A DNA stretch of 64,000 bases from Flavobacterium restrictum (GCF_007097245.1 NZ_VJZT01000004.1:124001-188000), one strand, 5' to 3'; shown: positions 1 to 8,514, counted from the first letter of the stretch. Made by a program: numbers and translations. Notes: generated by a model from the letters alone, not told the origin.

Positions 1-6
1 TTTTAG

Positions 7-38
7 AATCCCTGTGATGAGAATTGCAGGGATTTTTT
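7..38 (+). terminator. Rho-independent terminator at the window edge
   Basis: An 8-bp stem (AATCCCTG at 7-14, CAGGGATT at 27-34) is followed by a T run to 38. It reads as a terminator for a plus-strand gene lying left of the window and sits just past the end of the antitoxin gene that runs the other way. Confidence 0.7.
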
Positions 39-41
39 ATA

Positions 42-398
42 CTAATAGGTTTGGATCAAAACTTCGGTAGGAATATTTAAACTCGTGTGCAATTGCCGAA
101 TCATTTCTAATGATAATTTTCTTTTTCTGTTTAGAATTTCACTGGCACGGCTTTTAAATCCAATAATTTTAGCCAAATCATTCTGATTGTAACCCATTTG
201 CTCCATTCTGAATTTTATCGCCTCAATTGGATCTGGTAAATCTATTGGGAAATGTTCGTTTTCGTATTGGTCAATCAGCATTCCCAAAAGTGCTAGCTCA
301 TCGCCTTCGTCAGTTCCTTTTTTTGCATCAAATATGATTTCAAGCCTTACCAATGCTTGATTATAATCATTTTCAGTTTTTATAAGATTGATGTTCAT
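42..398 (-). CDS. higA: HigA-type antitoxin, XRE helix-turn-helix
   Basis: 118-residue protein, the likely antitoxin and autorepressor of the pair with the gene just upstream. The N-terminal ~50 residues are acidic; a helix-turn-helix follows at about residues 65-105 (MGYNQNDLAKIIG, then SRASEILNRKR), the classic HigA layout. Such proteins bind their toxin and repress their own promoter. It starts three bases after the toxin stop, so the two are cotranscribed toxin first, which is the HigBA order. The ATG start is well placed. Family assignment is strong; toxin neutralisation is inferred from the pairing. Confidence 0.88.
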   Translation of the reverse strand: MNINLIKTENDYNQALVRLEIIFDAKKGTDEGDELALLGMLIDQYENEHFPIDLPDPIEAIKFRMEQMGYNQNDLAKIIGFKSRASEILNRKRKLSLEMIRQLHTSLNIPTEVLIQTY

Positions 399-401
399 AA
401 T

Positions 402-695
402 CTAAATAGTGTTAGCGTTAATTTTGTCATATTCGGCGTGAGTTCCAATAAACCGAATCCAAACCATTTCATATTCATAGTTTATTTTTACAATTAACCT
501 GTAATTATTCCCTTTTATATTAAAAACTGCTCGATTATCATTCAAAATACTAGCACTTGGATATTCGTTTTTTATTTCGCTTGGATTTTTCCATTCAGCT
601 TTGGAAGTTTCTCGAAACCAAGATTTCAATTGTTGTTCACAATCGGAATGCGCTTCCCAGAAGTCTCTCAAAATCTTTTTTGCAACTACTCTCAA
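402..695 (-). CDS. higB: HigB-family mRNA interferase toxin
   Basis: 97-residue basic protein with the HigB layout: an N-terminal helix (LRDFWEAHSDCEQQLKSWF), a central strand pair (RAVFNIKGNNYRLIVKINYE) and a C-terminal VWIRFIGTHAEYDKI segment. This is the RelE-like fold of the HigB_toxin family, which cuts mRNA on the ribosome. The conserved R in NYRLIV and the GTHAEYD end are present. It is first in a two-gene operon with its antitoxin three bases downstream. Length is normal for the family and nothing looks broken, so the module is probably active. Confidence 0.9.
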   Translation of the reverse strand: MRVVAKKILRDFWEAHSDCEQQLKSWFRETSKAEWKNPSEIKNEYPSASILNDNRAVFNIKGNNYRLIVKINYEYEMVWIRFIGTHAEYDKINANTI

Positions 696-778
696 ACTTT
701 ATTTTTTTACAAAGATAGAATTAAATTACCAATTTGGGAACAAATGTTTTTATTATTTGCTTTTCAAAATTCCCGTAT

Positions 779-1780
779 TTATTCCAAGCTTACTTCTGTC
801 TTTAAAATATCCTTAAAATCATTTTCCAATTCAGCAAAAGTTTCATAGTTACTTTTTAATGAGAAGGAAGATTCTCCCCACCAACCGGTTATATTCCTTT
901 TATAATATTCTTCAACGCTTCTGCGCGGAAATTCAGAAATATAACTGTCAAAAAAAGAAGTGTGTAATTCTAAATGACCGTTTGAAATTTTAGAGAAATG
1001 CTCCCAAGAATCATATAATTCGTCTCTGTCTTCTTTTATATCAATAATTTCTACATTATCTAAATATCGAGTATTCGTACCATATCCTTTTTTTAATAAA
1101 TTTAATGCTCCTTCATCAGTTTTAGGAGCGCCATATCCAAAAATTGTAATAAGTAAAGATTGTTGTAGATAATCATGAATTTTATTCCATTGTTCAGAAA
1201 TAAAAATGTCTTTTGTGTAATCTTTATTTTTAATTGGATACAACAAAGGAATAAACTCAAATCTATTTCCACATATTTTACATTTAGAACGAATATGCCC
1301 ATATTGGTTATCTTTTCTGCATATTCCTGCATGAACATTTCCATGTAAAAAAATCAATTCAGGTAAATCTTTAGTTATTTTACTTACTCGGTGAAAAGCT
1401 TCAAGTAGCAACGGATCCCAATTGAATGATGCAATTGCATCTTTTCGCCTTAAACTTAAAACTAATAAATCATATATTGTTGGTTTGTCCGGTAATCGAA
1501 GTTGAGAGAAATGATTACGTATGGCAGTTTCTAGAGTTAACTTTATTTCAAGTGCATCTTCACGTTCATTAATTTCAGAATAAATATCTTCAAGGTTATT
1601 ACTTTTTGTTTTAAATTTAATTTTGTTGAGGCAATCATTTAATCCAAGTTCTGAAATAAAGTTATTCATTACGGAACTTTTTCGTCCGTTTTTATCTCCA
1701 TTTGGAATCGTTGCCATAGTTGCTCCTGCTCCTAATATTACCAAATGTGAACTGTTTTTTAATTTTTCTAATTTTTCCAA
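779..1780 (-). CDS. SIR2-like NAD-binding protein with a cysteine knuckle
   Basis: 333 residues. The N-terminus has a Rossmann-type loop GAGAT (17-21). The protein then shows FNWD (119-122) where sirtuins have T-x-N-x-D, LHG (145-147) at the usual His-Gly position, Cys154, Cys167 and Cys170 as a likely zinc site, and GYGAPKTD (215-222) near the nucleotide-binding end. This order matches the SIR2-like superfamily rather than a canonical deacetylase. Many bacterial SIR2-like proteins are NAD-depleting anti-phage effectors. Here it sits alone between two toxin-antitoxin pairs, so a defence role is possible but not shown. There is no signal peptide; it is cytoplasmic. Confidence 0.7.
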   Translation of the reverse strand: MEKLEKLKNSSHLVILGAGATMATIPNGDKNGRKSSVMNNFISELGLNDCLNKIKFKTKSNNLEDIYSEINEREDALEIKLTLETAIRNHFSQLRLPDKPTIYDLLVLSLRRKDAIASFNWDPLLLEAFHRVSKITKDLPELIFLHGNVHAGICRKDNQYGHIRSKCKICGNRFEFIPLLYPIKNKDYTKDIFISEQWNKIHDYLQQSLLITIFGYGAPKTDEGALNLLKKGYGTNTRYLDNVEIIDIKEDRDELYDSWEHFSKISNGHLELHTSFFDSYISEFPRRSVEEYYKRNITGWWGESSFSLKSNYETFAELENDFKDILKTEVSLE

Positions 1781-1892
1781 ATTATTTTAGATTTTCATAG
1801 AACAGGTTAATTTGCAATACGAATCAAATTATTCCCTATTATAATTCAACTTCAGTCAGCTATATTCCTCCCAAATATACACTTTTTCAACC

Positions 1893-1925
1893 ACAAAAAA
1901 AAGCCTTTGAAATCTATCAAAGGCT
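1893..1925 (-). terminator. Terminator of the second toxin-antitoxin operon
   Basis: A 9-bp perfect stem AGCCTTTGA (1902-1910) / TCAAAGGCT (1917-1925) is preceded by an A8 run, which becomes a T run on the minus strand. It ends the minus-strand operon that stops at 2016. A near-identical hairpin lies exactly 900 bases to the right. Confidence 0.8.
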
Positions 1926-2015
1926 ATGTTTAATAGAAACTTACAATTTAAATAAGTGCCAGTTGTAACTTTCTATGCAGTGAAGGACTTGTCATTTTAG
2001 GATAATATTTCCTAT

Positions 2016-2315
2016 TTATAGTTTAATGGCAAGTTCTAATTTCCCTCCTAATCCCAATTCAACGATTTTTTGTAACGTAGAAAACCGTACTTCTTTTACG
2101 TTGTTTTCTATTCTTGAAATATACGATTTAGTTGTACCGCTTTTGGTTGCAAGTTCTTCTTGAGTCAATCCTTTTTCAATTCTGGCATCATGAATTAAAG
2201 CACCTAGTTTAAATTGCTCGTATCCTTTTTCTAATTTATCTCGTTTTTCAGTTCCATTTTTACCGTAAAATTCCTCTTTGAATTCAGCGAGTGTTTTTAA
2301 GTTATTTGTTTTCAT
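2016..2315 (-). CDS. XRE-family antitoxin (HigA-like)
   Basis: 99 residues with a helix-turn-helix at about 36-90: LGALIHDARIEKGLTQEELA, then TKSYISRIENN and a C-terminal LQKIVELGLGGKLELAIKL strand typical of HigA antitoxins partnered with Gp49-type toxins. The start overlaps the last 14 bases of the toxin gene, so translation is coupled. Its likely job is to bind the toxin and repress the operon. A terminator hairpin follows at about 1900. Confidence 0.87.
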   Translation of the reverse strand: MKTNNLKTLAEFKEEFYGKNGTEKRDKLEKGYEQFKLGALIHDARIEKGLTQEELATKSGTTKSYISRIENNVKEVRFSTLQKIVELGLGGKLELAIKL

Positions 2316-2652
2316 TTTCGTATTCTTTTTTTATTTTTAATGCTTTTTCAATTTCTTTTTTTTGCGTTTTTTGTTCTTTCTTTTGGAAACCATTAGCTAG
2401 AATTATTAATTTTCCTTTATCGAAAAAACAAAATATTCTAAAAATATCACTTCCTTGTTTTACTCTTATTTCGTATAATCCTTCTGTATTTTCAATATGC
2501 TTTAAATAAGTTTCAGGAATTTTTTCTAATTGTTCTATTAATTCTAATGTCCAAGTTATTTTGTCTTGAACTTTTTCACGTTGTTTTACAAAGAATTCGA
2601 CAAAGTAATTTTTGTAAAATGTTACGGTTCGTATTTTAATTTCTTTCTGCAC
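2302..2652 (-). CDS. RelE/HigB-like toxin, Gp49 type
   Basis: 116 residues with the phage-derived Gp49-like (HigB-like) pattern: KITWTLELIEQLEKIPETYLKHIEN, then LYEIRVKQGSDIFRIFCFFDKGKLIILANGFQKKEQKTQKKEIEKALKIKKEY described here in parts. The R-V-K, FRI-FCFF and GF-KK-KT-EI-A signatures of the family are all present. Such toxins are ribosome-dependent mRNA endonucleases. It comes first in the operon and overlaps its antitoxin. It is longer at the C-terminus than the HigB of the first pair and belongs to a different subfamily. Confidence 0.87.
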   Translation of the reverse strand: MQKEIKIRTVTFYKNYFVEFFVKQREKVQDKITWTLELIEQLEKIPETYLKHIENTEGLYEIRVKQGSDIFRIFCFFDKGKLIILANGFQKKEQKTQKKEIEKALKIKKEYENENK

Positions 2653-2793
2653 AAAAGCAAAATTAATAAAGTTGTACTAAAGTACACTATTTTTATTCTT
2701 TTATCTTTATTTATATTTTATAAATTTATTTTCCCAAACCTTTTTTTGGGTTTCAATCAACTTATAATTTCAAAATATAATCTTTTTCCATTC

Positions 2794-2825
2794 ACAAAAA
2801 AAGCCTTTGAAATCCATCAAAGGCT
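2794..2825 (-). terminator. Terminator of the GH114-like gene
   Basis: The same 9-bp stem AGCCTTTGA (2802-2810) / TCAAAGGCT (2817-2825) with an A7 run before it, functioning on the minus strand for the gene that ends at 2882. Together with the copy at 1902-1925 it brackets the toxin-antitoxin pair. Confidence 0.8.
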
Positions 2826-2881
2826 ACATGTAGTCGCTGTTAGTTTACTCCAGTTTCAGTAAATAAAAGCACGTTTTTTCC

Positions 2882-3892
2882 TTATTCATAAAACTCAAAA
2901 GCATCAATAATGTCTAAATAAGCGCCATCAAAATGGGCATTTATTATTTTTTTGAGGTACGAATTTTCATTGCCATAAATGATAGTTTGCCATTCGGGAG
3001 TCCAATATTTTACTTTATAATTGCCTGGCCAATCGGGATTTTCGGCATCTATCCAAGTGGGGTTGTTGGGTTTCCAGCTGGGTTGCCAATAGTACCTGTA
3101 GTTTTCGGCTTCGCCAATGGAGAGGTACGAAATCACCAATCGTTTGCCACCATTGGCTTTGTTTTTTAGTTGATCGATTTCGGTTGCGGTAAATTCGCTG
3201 CCATCATGAAAATACAAATCCATAATAAGCAAGTCATAATTGGTTGCGGTTATGGCATTTATAAAGGCGGTTTTTGTGGTAAAATTATCAGGATTGATGA
3301 GGTACAAAAAGTTTTTGACCTGCTCCATAGCGCTTACCACAGCATTGTTTTCCTGATATATCGTGCTGGGAACATTTGGAATGGTGTTGAGCTCTCTTTG
3401 GCTGGCCGCAAACGAAACGTATCCTGCGGCATGGTTATCGGCATACGAAGTAGTCATTTTGGAGGGCGTAGAACAATAATCGGTCACCAGAATTTTTTTG
3501 CCTGCATTTTTTGAAATCGCCAAAAAACTTTTTAGATAATTAACCGTAGTAGCAGGAGTTTCTTGGTTGTCATTGTCATAGCCATAAAACAAATCCTCTT
3601 GCCCATTGCCGTCAATTGCGTTGAGGTACGCGGTGTCTGGCGCACCAGAACTTTCGCCTGTACTGCTCACTAACTCTATTCCGTTTTGTGGAATAATGTT
3701 GAATTTTGGATTAATTCCTTTCGAATACTGACTGATTCCTATGACAAAATCACGCATTTTTTGCTTGGCATCCGTCACCGAATCGCCATTAGAAACAGTT
3801 TCATCTTTGCTGCACGATGAAAGAAATAGTAAGCCAAGTACCGTAAGGGATAGAAATCGCATAGTTGTTTTTTTATAGGATAACAACGCCAT
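2882..3892 (-). CDS. GH114-like (TM1410/MJ1477 family) lipoprotein
   Basis: 336 residues, probably an outer-membrane or periplasmic lipoprotein: a hydrophobic N-terminus ends in the lipobox LFLSSC, followed by an S/D-rich linker. The rest is a TIM-barrel-like domain of the TM1410/MJ1477 family, related to endo-alpha-1,4-polygalactosaminidase. Visible marks are LLIMDLYF, LVISYLSIGEAENYRYYW, the W-rich NPDWPGNYKVKYW stretch and, near the end, HFDGAYLDIID with the acidic pair expected at the active site. It is a single gene with its own terminator. The substrate is unknown. The second Met (MRFLSLTVLG, residue 11) is also a good start. Confidence 0.78.
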   Translation of the reverse strand: MALLSYKKTTMRFLSLTVLGLLFLSSCSKDETVSNGDSVTDAKQKMRDFVIGISQYSKGINPKFNIIPQNGIELVSSTGESSGAPDTAYLNAIDGNGQEDLFYGYDNDNQETPATTVNYLKSFLAISKNAGKKILVTDYCSTPSKMTTSYADNHAAGYVSFAASQRELNTIPNVPSTIYQENNAVVSAMEQVKNFLYLINPDNFTTKTAFINAITATNYDLLIMDLYFHDGSEFTATEIDQLKNKANGGKRLVISYLSIGEAENYRYYWQPSWKPNNPTWIDAENPDWPGNYKVKYWTPEWQTIIYGNENSYLKKIINAHFDGAYLDIIDAFEFYE

Positions 3893-4064
3893 TTGCTGGT
3901 GTAAATTGTTTTGTAGTAATTAAAATCTATTTTGGGTTAGCTGTTGCCAAAGTGGCAATGTGAATTTGGATACTGCCAATGCAAAATTTACCAAAACCTT
4001 TGGCGTAATGCCAAAGACAATTCGGCATAAAGAGAACTACTCGTTTTTTGGAAGATAAAAGTAG

Positions 4065-4245
4065 TCTTATGCTATAATAAAATAGGTTAATACTATTATT
4101 TTATAGTGTAACACTATAATAAACGAGTTTTATACTATTTTATTGTAGTATAAAACTACAATAAGTGGAGTAACTTACTATAAAATTATAGTGTACTACT
4201 ATAAAATAGTAGTATTATACTATAATAAAGTAGTATTAACATACA
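4065..4245. repeat. Cluster of CTATAATAAA / TTTTATAGT words
   Basis: The words actataataaa, ttttatagt, actataaaa and their complements recur at least eight times within about 180 bases, so many pairs could form hairpins. The spacing is irregular, so this is not an array of fixed units. It may be a decayed microsatellite-like tract, a binding-site cluster or an AT-rich nucleoid-protein site. Confidence 0.6.
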
Positions 4246-4614
4246 ATTAGTCGTTTTTTTTACCATTTTAACCTGTTTTACAAAAAAGGAAAAAATATTT
4301 TTTTGCTATTTTACCTCATTTTATGCTACACAATCAATTGATTCTAGTTTTAGTTGGAAAAAAGAGGGCTAGTTTTTAATGACTTCAACCAAATACAAGG
4401 CTACTTTTAGAGAAAACTGGATGCAATGTAACTTTTTCAATAGGCTAAAAAGAGCTGCTTTTTTTCAAGTCATTCGCTTTTAACGCCAGAACGTTAGTAT
4501 TGGATACAATTTGCCCACGGGTGAGAGCGATGTAACAGATTGTATAGATTTTTTTTGTTCAGTGTGTCAAAAATGGAATTAAAATGGGGATAAACTTGTT
4601 TTATCCGTCAAATA

Positions 4615-4717
4615 AAACACTCAAAAACCAAAATTTTACAGATATTATTGAATGTATTTTTCGGTTTTGATTTCCATTTTCGATGAAATTTGTGTAATTT
4701 AAGATTCAACATAATTT
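4615..4717 (+). repeat. 103-base direct repeat, copy 1
   Basis: Begins AAACACTCAAAAACC and ends CATAATTT. It shares the core TTTTTCGGTTTTGATTTCC and the TTTGTGTAATTT segment with the copy at 4737-4839. The two are about 80-85 percent alike by eye and 19 bases apart. There is no reading frame in either. Confidence 0.85.
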
Positions 4718-4736
4718 AGGGAATTCTATTTTTTTT

Positions 4737-4839
4737 AAACACTTAAAAAACAAAACATTACAGATGTTGTTGATTGTGTTTTTCGGTTTTGATTTCCATT
4801 TTCGATTGAATTTGTGTAATTTTCAATCCAATATAATTT
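4737..4839 (+). repeat. 103-base direct repeat, copy 2
   Basis: Second copy of the unit at 4615-4717, the same length end to end. It runs into a TTAATTTGTGAAATTTGTGGC-like stretch of the kind often seen between Flavobacterium genes. Confidence 0.85.
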
Positions 4840-4999
4840 GTGTTAATTTGTGAAATTTGTGGCAAAAAGAAACAATTAGTATATATTCGAGTTAGCTTCA
4901 CGTTGTCAAAGTACTTTCGTTTTCTTCAAATCCGGGGCTAACTTTTTTTAAAACCCGTACTGTTGCTAATTTAAAATGCCTATTTTTATAGAAAAAAAT

Positions 5000-5653
5000 A
5001 TGTATTTCCGAAACCAGTTTGGTCTGCTTCTCTGTTGCTTTTTTGGGAGTATTTCCTGTAAATCGCAAACTACAAGCCATCTTCCTAGAGTGTTGCCCGC
5101 GGTGAGTGACACCACATTTGTAAACTTAAAAGACTATAGTTTAGATTTTGTTTATGATATGAAATACGCCACCGATGCCAATTTCCTGAAAGCCAAAGTA
5201 TACGATTGTGCCGAATGCTTTCTTCGTTTAAAAACCGTGCGCGCATTGCTCGAAGCCAATGAAAAGTTTATGAAAAAAGGCTTTCGCATTAAACTATTTG
5301 ATTGTTACCGACCTTTGGATATCCAAAAAAAGATGTGGATCCTAGTTCCCAATCCCGAGTATGTTGCCAATCCTGCCAAAGGATCCATTCACAATAGGGG
5401 TGGAGCGGTCGATATTACCTTGGTGGATGCCACTGGAAAGGAATTGGATATGGGAACTACATTCGATTTTTTTGGAAAAGAAGCGGGACATAATTATCTT
5501 AATTTTTCACAGGAAGTACTGGAGAACAGGGCTTTATTAAAAAAAATAATGAACAAAAAAGGCTTCAATTCTTTTGATTCGGAATGGTGGCATTATAATT
5601 TAAGAACCGCCTTGAAGGATCCCGTTGCAAATACTAAATGGGATTGCAATTAG
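5000..5653 (+). CDS. D-Ala-D-Ala dipeptidase, VanX/DdpX-like lipoprotein
   Basis: A zinc D-alanyl-D-alanine dipeptidase (peptidase M15D). From the chosen ATG the first residues form a lipoprotein signal ending SISC, so the ATG at 5000 is preferred to the one at 4976, eight codons upstream. Core motifs: FDCYRP (substrate-binding Arg), SIHNRGGAVD (the SxHxxGxAxD zinc site) and EWWH (catalytic Glu and third zinc ligand). These enzymes cleave free D-Ala-D-Ala, here most likely for periplasmic peptidoglycan recycling; no van genes are nearby, so resistance is not suggested. Its stop codon overlaps that of the convergent gene. Confidence 0.9.
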   Translation: MYFRNQFGLLLCCFFGSISCKSQTTSHLPRVLPAVSDTTFVNLKDYSLDFVYDMKYATDANFLKAKVYDCAECFLRLKTVRALLEANEKFMKKGFRIKLFDCYRPLDIQKKMWILVPNPEYVANPAKGSIHNRGGAVDITLVDATGKELDMGTTFDFFGKEAGHNYLNFSQEVLENRALLKKIMNKKGFNSFDSEWWHYNLRTALKDPVANTKWDCN

Positions 5654-6216
5654 TTTTCGATACACTTAATGGTATCCATAAAATAGGTTTCTGGTTTGTA
5701 AACTACATTATTCAACTCTGATGTGAACTCTTTTTTGAGGACATAATCCTCGGTATCGGTCAAATATTTTATGCGCATCATGGATATTGGGGAGCTTTTA
5801 AGAGCTGCAAAACTATCTTTCATAAACATAAAAACCCCAGTCGTTACTCTATTATCAAAGCCTTTGTCGTCACGCAATAAGGTGCCACAATTCTCGTCGT
5901 TCATGTGCAGGAGCGTGATTATTTTTCCGTCATTTAACTGCAGGAAAATTTTTGAATCTTTATCAAAACAATTAGCCTTGATGAAACTTTTACTTTTTTG
6001 AATTAATTGTACGTTGACTGTAGGCAAACCATCGGTTAAGGACAACGAGAAAAATACATAATTGGCAGTTCCTGCAAAGTTTTTTTCGCACAACATGTAT
6101 TCTTTGGTCGATTTGTAGGTACCAAGCGAGTCTGTAACATTTACGCTGTATTCGCATGGTTTTTGGGCATATAGATTCAAACTTAACAGTAAGGCGAGCA
6201 GTAATAGGTATTTCAT
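5650..6216 (-). CDS. Secreted hypothetical protein
   Basis: 188 residues from the Met giving a clean signal peptide (MKYLLLLALLLSLNLYAQ). The ATG seven codons upstream overlaps the methyltransferase gene and spoils the signal, so it is not used. The mature part is beta-rich with Cys residues in KPCEYS, MLCEKN, ANCFDK, ENCGTL and IKCIEN, which could form disulfides in the periplasm. I recognise no family. It follows the methyltransferase gene on the same strand with a two-base gap and is probably cotranscribed. Its stop overlaps the dipeptidase stop. Confidence 0.75.
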   Translation of the reverse strand: MKYLLLLALLLSLNLYAQKPCEYSVNVTDSLGTYKSTKEYMLCEKNFAGTANYVFFSLSLTDGLPTVNVQLIQKSKSFIKANCFDKDSKIFLQLNDGKIITLLHMNDENCGTLLRDDKGFDNRVTTGVFMFMKDSFAALKSSPISMMRIKYLTDTEDYVLKKEFTSELNNVVYKPETYFMDTIKCIEN

Positions 6217-6218
6217 TT

Positions 6219-7400
6219 TTATTTTATTTTGGTGCAAATTAAAACTATTTTATGATTATTTTCGGTTGTTGTAAAAAAACAATAGGTATTTCCACCTTCT
6301 TTTATTTTCCATTTTTTACGAATGCTTTCTACCGAGTCTGGAAAATTCCGAGTGGTGATATTTGTTTTGGTATTTTCGAGGTTCCTTTTCATGTCGTTTT
6401 TGCCATACGGAATCACTTTTTGTATTTCAAAAATTCTGCCCGGAAAGTCAATAATCATTTCGGATGTGTACAAATGCGACTGTTTATGCAGTTTTTTTAG
6501 GTTATAAAAAACACCAATTTCATCAAACCCACCCGATTTCATGACGGCACTATTGGGTTCATACAAATAGTTTTGAGGCAAACCAAAAGTGGGAACTTGT
6601 GTTTTGGCATTCCAAACAAAGTCAAAAGTTTCGTTTTTATCTTTTGTAATATTCACCGTTTTAAGGGTAATTTCCCCATTGTAGTGGTGGTGCAATTCCC
6701 ATAATAGCTCTTTTACTTCGTTTTCTAATGCTATAATATGAATGGTTTTAACATTTTTTAATTCTAATAATCCAGCTGATAGATCCAGTAAAGGTGCTGT
6801 TTTTATTAAAATCGAAGGAGCATTTTCAAAATAAAAATCTAAATTTTCAGGAACATTGGGCAAGCAATCTTGCAGCATAAATACTTTGCCTTTGGCGTCA
6901 TTTCGACGGGAGGGATCAATGTAAATCCAATCCCATTTTTGGTGCATTTTTTTCAAAATAGCGGCACTATCTCCCGCATAACAGCTCATGTTTTGCACCG
7001 CTAATTGCTTAAAATTGTGTGCTACAATTGTTGACAAAGTGGTATTTATTTCGCAATGAACAACCGTTTTTAGTTGTTGGGCAAAGTAGTAATCATCTAC
7101 ACCAAAACCTCCAGTAAGATCAATTAAGGAATTTCCAGAAACGATTTTTGATTTATAATCAGCTGTTTTTTCGGAGGAGGTTTGCTCGATTGAAATTTTG
7201 CTGGGATAAAAAATAGAGGGCGTATTAAACCAAGTGGGCAACTTGTTTTTGGCTTTGGCTTTGGCTTCAATTTGGTTCAAAATAGCAATCCAATCCAAGT
7301 CTGGAAACGGATTTTTTTGCAACGCTAATTTTGAAACTTCAATAGCAATCGAATTGTTTATAAATGCCTGCACATCAGGATTTAGAATTTTTAAATCCAA
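6219..7400 (-). CDS. Class I SAM-dependent methyltransferase with THUMP-like C-terminus
   Basis: 393 residues. The central Rossmann domain has the SAM loop LTGGFGVD followed by HCEIN (acidic ribose ligand) and YIDPSRR, a variant of the DPP-type motif IV. The family resembles RNA-cap-like guanine-N2 methyltransferases, with a C-terminal THUMP-like domain common in Bacteroidota. The likely substrate is RNA or a base in RNA; this is inferred. It starts two bases after the AI-2E transporter gene and is followed at once by a small secreted protein, giving a three-gene minus-strand run. Confidence 0.82.
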   Translation of the reverse strand: MDLKILNPDVQAFINNSIAIEVSKLALQKNPFPDLDWIAILNQIEAKAKAKNKLPTWFNTPSIFYPSKISIEQTSSEKTADYKSKIVSGNSLIDLTGGFGVDDYYFAQQLKTVVHCEINTTLSTIVAHNFKQLAVQNMSCYAGDSAAILKKMHQKWDWIYIDPSRRNDAKGKVFMLQDCLPNVPENLDFYFENAPSILIKTAPLLDLSAGLLELKNVKTIHIIALENEVKELLWELHHHYNGEITLKTVNITKDKNETFDFVWNAKTQVPTFGLPQNYLYEPNSAVMKSGGFDEIGVFYNLKKLHKQSHLYTSEMIIDFPGRIFEIQKVIPYGKNDMKRNLENTKTNITTRNFPDSVESIRKKWKIKEGGNTYCFFTTTENNHKIVLICTKIK

Positions 7401-7402
7401 AA

Positions 7403-8494
7403 TTAAATGTCTTTAGTTAGTAATGCAACAATCTTATTTTCGGGAAAAAATTCTTTGCCTATCACTTTCAAAATAGTGAGCAAAGGAACAGCGACAATCA
7501 TTCCTAAAATCCCAAATAGAAATCCTGCTATAAGGATAATTAGAAAAATTTCCAGCGGGTGCGAACTCACACTTTTAGAAAAAATAATGGGTTGAGATAG
7601 ATTGTTGTCAATGATTTGTACAATCCAAAAACCAATCAAAATATAAATGGTTTGGGGTAAAATCTCCGTCTGAAAATCGCTTCCAAGATTGCTCAACATA
7701 GTCAATCCTCCTGCTAGTACAGAGGCAATTAACGGGCCAATATATGGAATGATATTGAGTACTGCGCATAAAAAAGCTATAACCAGCGCATTAGGAATCC
7801 CAAAAATGAGTAATACGATAACATACAATATAAAAACAATAAATAATTGAAGCAATAAACCAATGAAATAGCGGGAAAGTAGGTGGTTTATTTTTTCTAA
7901 AGAGCTCAAAATTTTGTCCTCGTGCGTGTCGGGAATCAATGTTTTGGCACCAGTTACGAATAGTTTTTTGTCTTTTAAAAAGAAAAAAGTAATGAACAAT
8001 ACGGATCCTAATCCCATACCAAAACTACTAATCGTTCCCAAAACAGCATTCAAAAAATTAGGTATAAAATCAAAATTGATTTTTGATGTGATATTGGCTT
8101 CTTTCATCATTTTGCCACTATCGATATGATGGTTTTCGAGGAATGTTTCTATTTGACGCAACAGTTGAATGCTGTTTTGTTCTATTTTGGCGGTATTCAA
8201 AAGTGATAAGTTTTCGCCTTGCGATAAAACCAACGGAATAAACAGCATGATAAAACCAGCAATTATCAAAACAAAAAACAGTAGAGTCACGACTGTGGCT
8301 AGGGTATGGTTGAATTTTAACCTTTTTTTCAAAAAATCCAAAATAGGATTCCCAATGAGGGTGAGTATCAAAGAGACCAAAAGGTAAATAAGAACGGACT
8401 GAATTTGGTATAAAAAATAGAGAATCAAGGCAATGATAACAAGCATTGCAATGGCTCGAACAATTCCGTTTCCAATAATTTTTGAAGATAGCAT
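7403..8494 (-). CDS. AI-2E family transporter (PerM-like)
   Basis: 363-residue inner-membrane protein with about seven or eight hydrophobic helices: two at the N-terminus, a soluble loop at about 80-140, and a C-terminal bundle containing the family signature LNIIPYIGPLIAS and the late PLEIFLIILIAGFLFGILGM region. The family includes YdiK/PerM and TqsA; some members export small molecules or help sodium/proton exchange. The true substrate cannot be read from the sequence. Length is normal. It leads the run into the methyltransferase gene. Confidence 0.88.
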   Translation of the reverse strand: MLSSKIIGNGIVRAIAMLVIIALILYFLYQIQSVLIYLLVSLILTLIGNPILDFLKKRLKFNHTLATVVTLLFFVLIIAGFIMLFIPLVLSQGENLSLLNTAKIEQNSIQLLRQIETFLENHHIDSGKMMKEANITSKINFDFIPNFLNAVLGTISSFGMGLGSVLFITFFFLKDKKLFVTGAKTLIPDTHEDKILSSLEKINHLLSRYFIGLLLQLFIVFILYVIVLLIFGIPNALVIAFLCAVLNIIPYIGPLIASVLAGGLTMLSNLGSDFQTEILPQTIYILIGFWIVQIIDNNLSQPIIFSKSVSSHPLEIFLIILIAGFLFGILGMIVAVPLLTILKVIGKEFFPENKIVALLTKDI

Positions 8495-8514
8495 AGTATT
8501 TCTTTAGGTTATAA

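Larger units (their letters stand above)
3893..4999. other. 1.1-kb non-coding, repeat-rich intergenic region
   Basis: No convincing gene on either strand. It holds an AT-rich cluster of short palindrome-like words (about 4065-4245), then moderately ordinary sequence, then two 103-base direct repeats (4615-4839), and finally TTAATTTGTGAAATTTGTGGC-like sequence at about 4842-4863. Promoters for the divergent genes at both ends should lie inside it. Confidence 0.7.

Noticed and set aside
4615..4839. CRISPR-like array
   Set aside because: There are only two long diverged copies with a 19-base gap and no cas genes.
5000..5653. Vancomycin-resistance vanX
   Set aside because: No vanH, vanA or regulators are nearby, and the lipoprotein signal is unlike cytoplasmic VanX.
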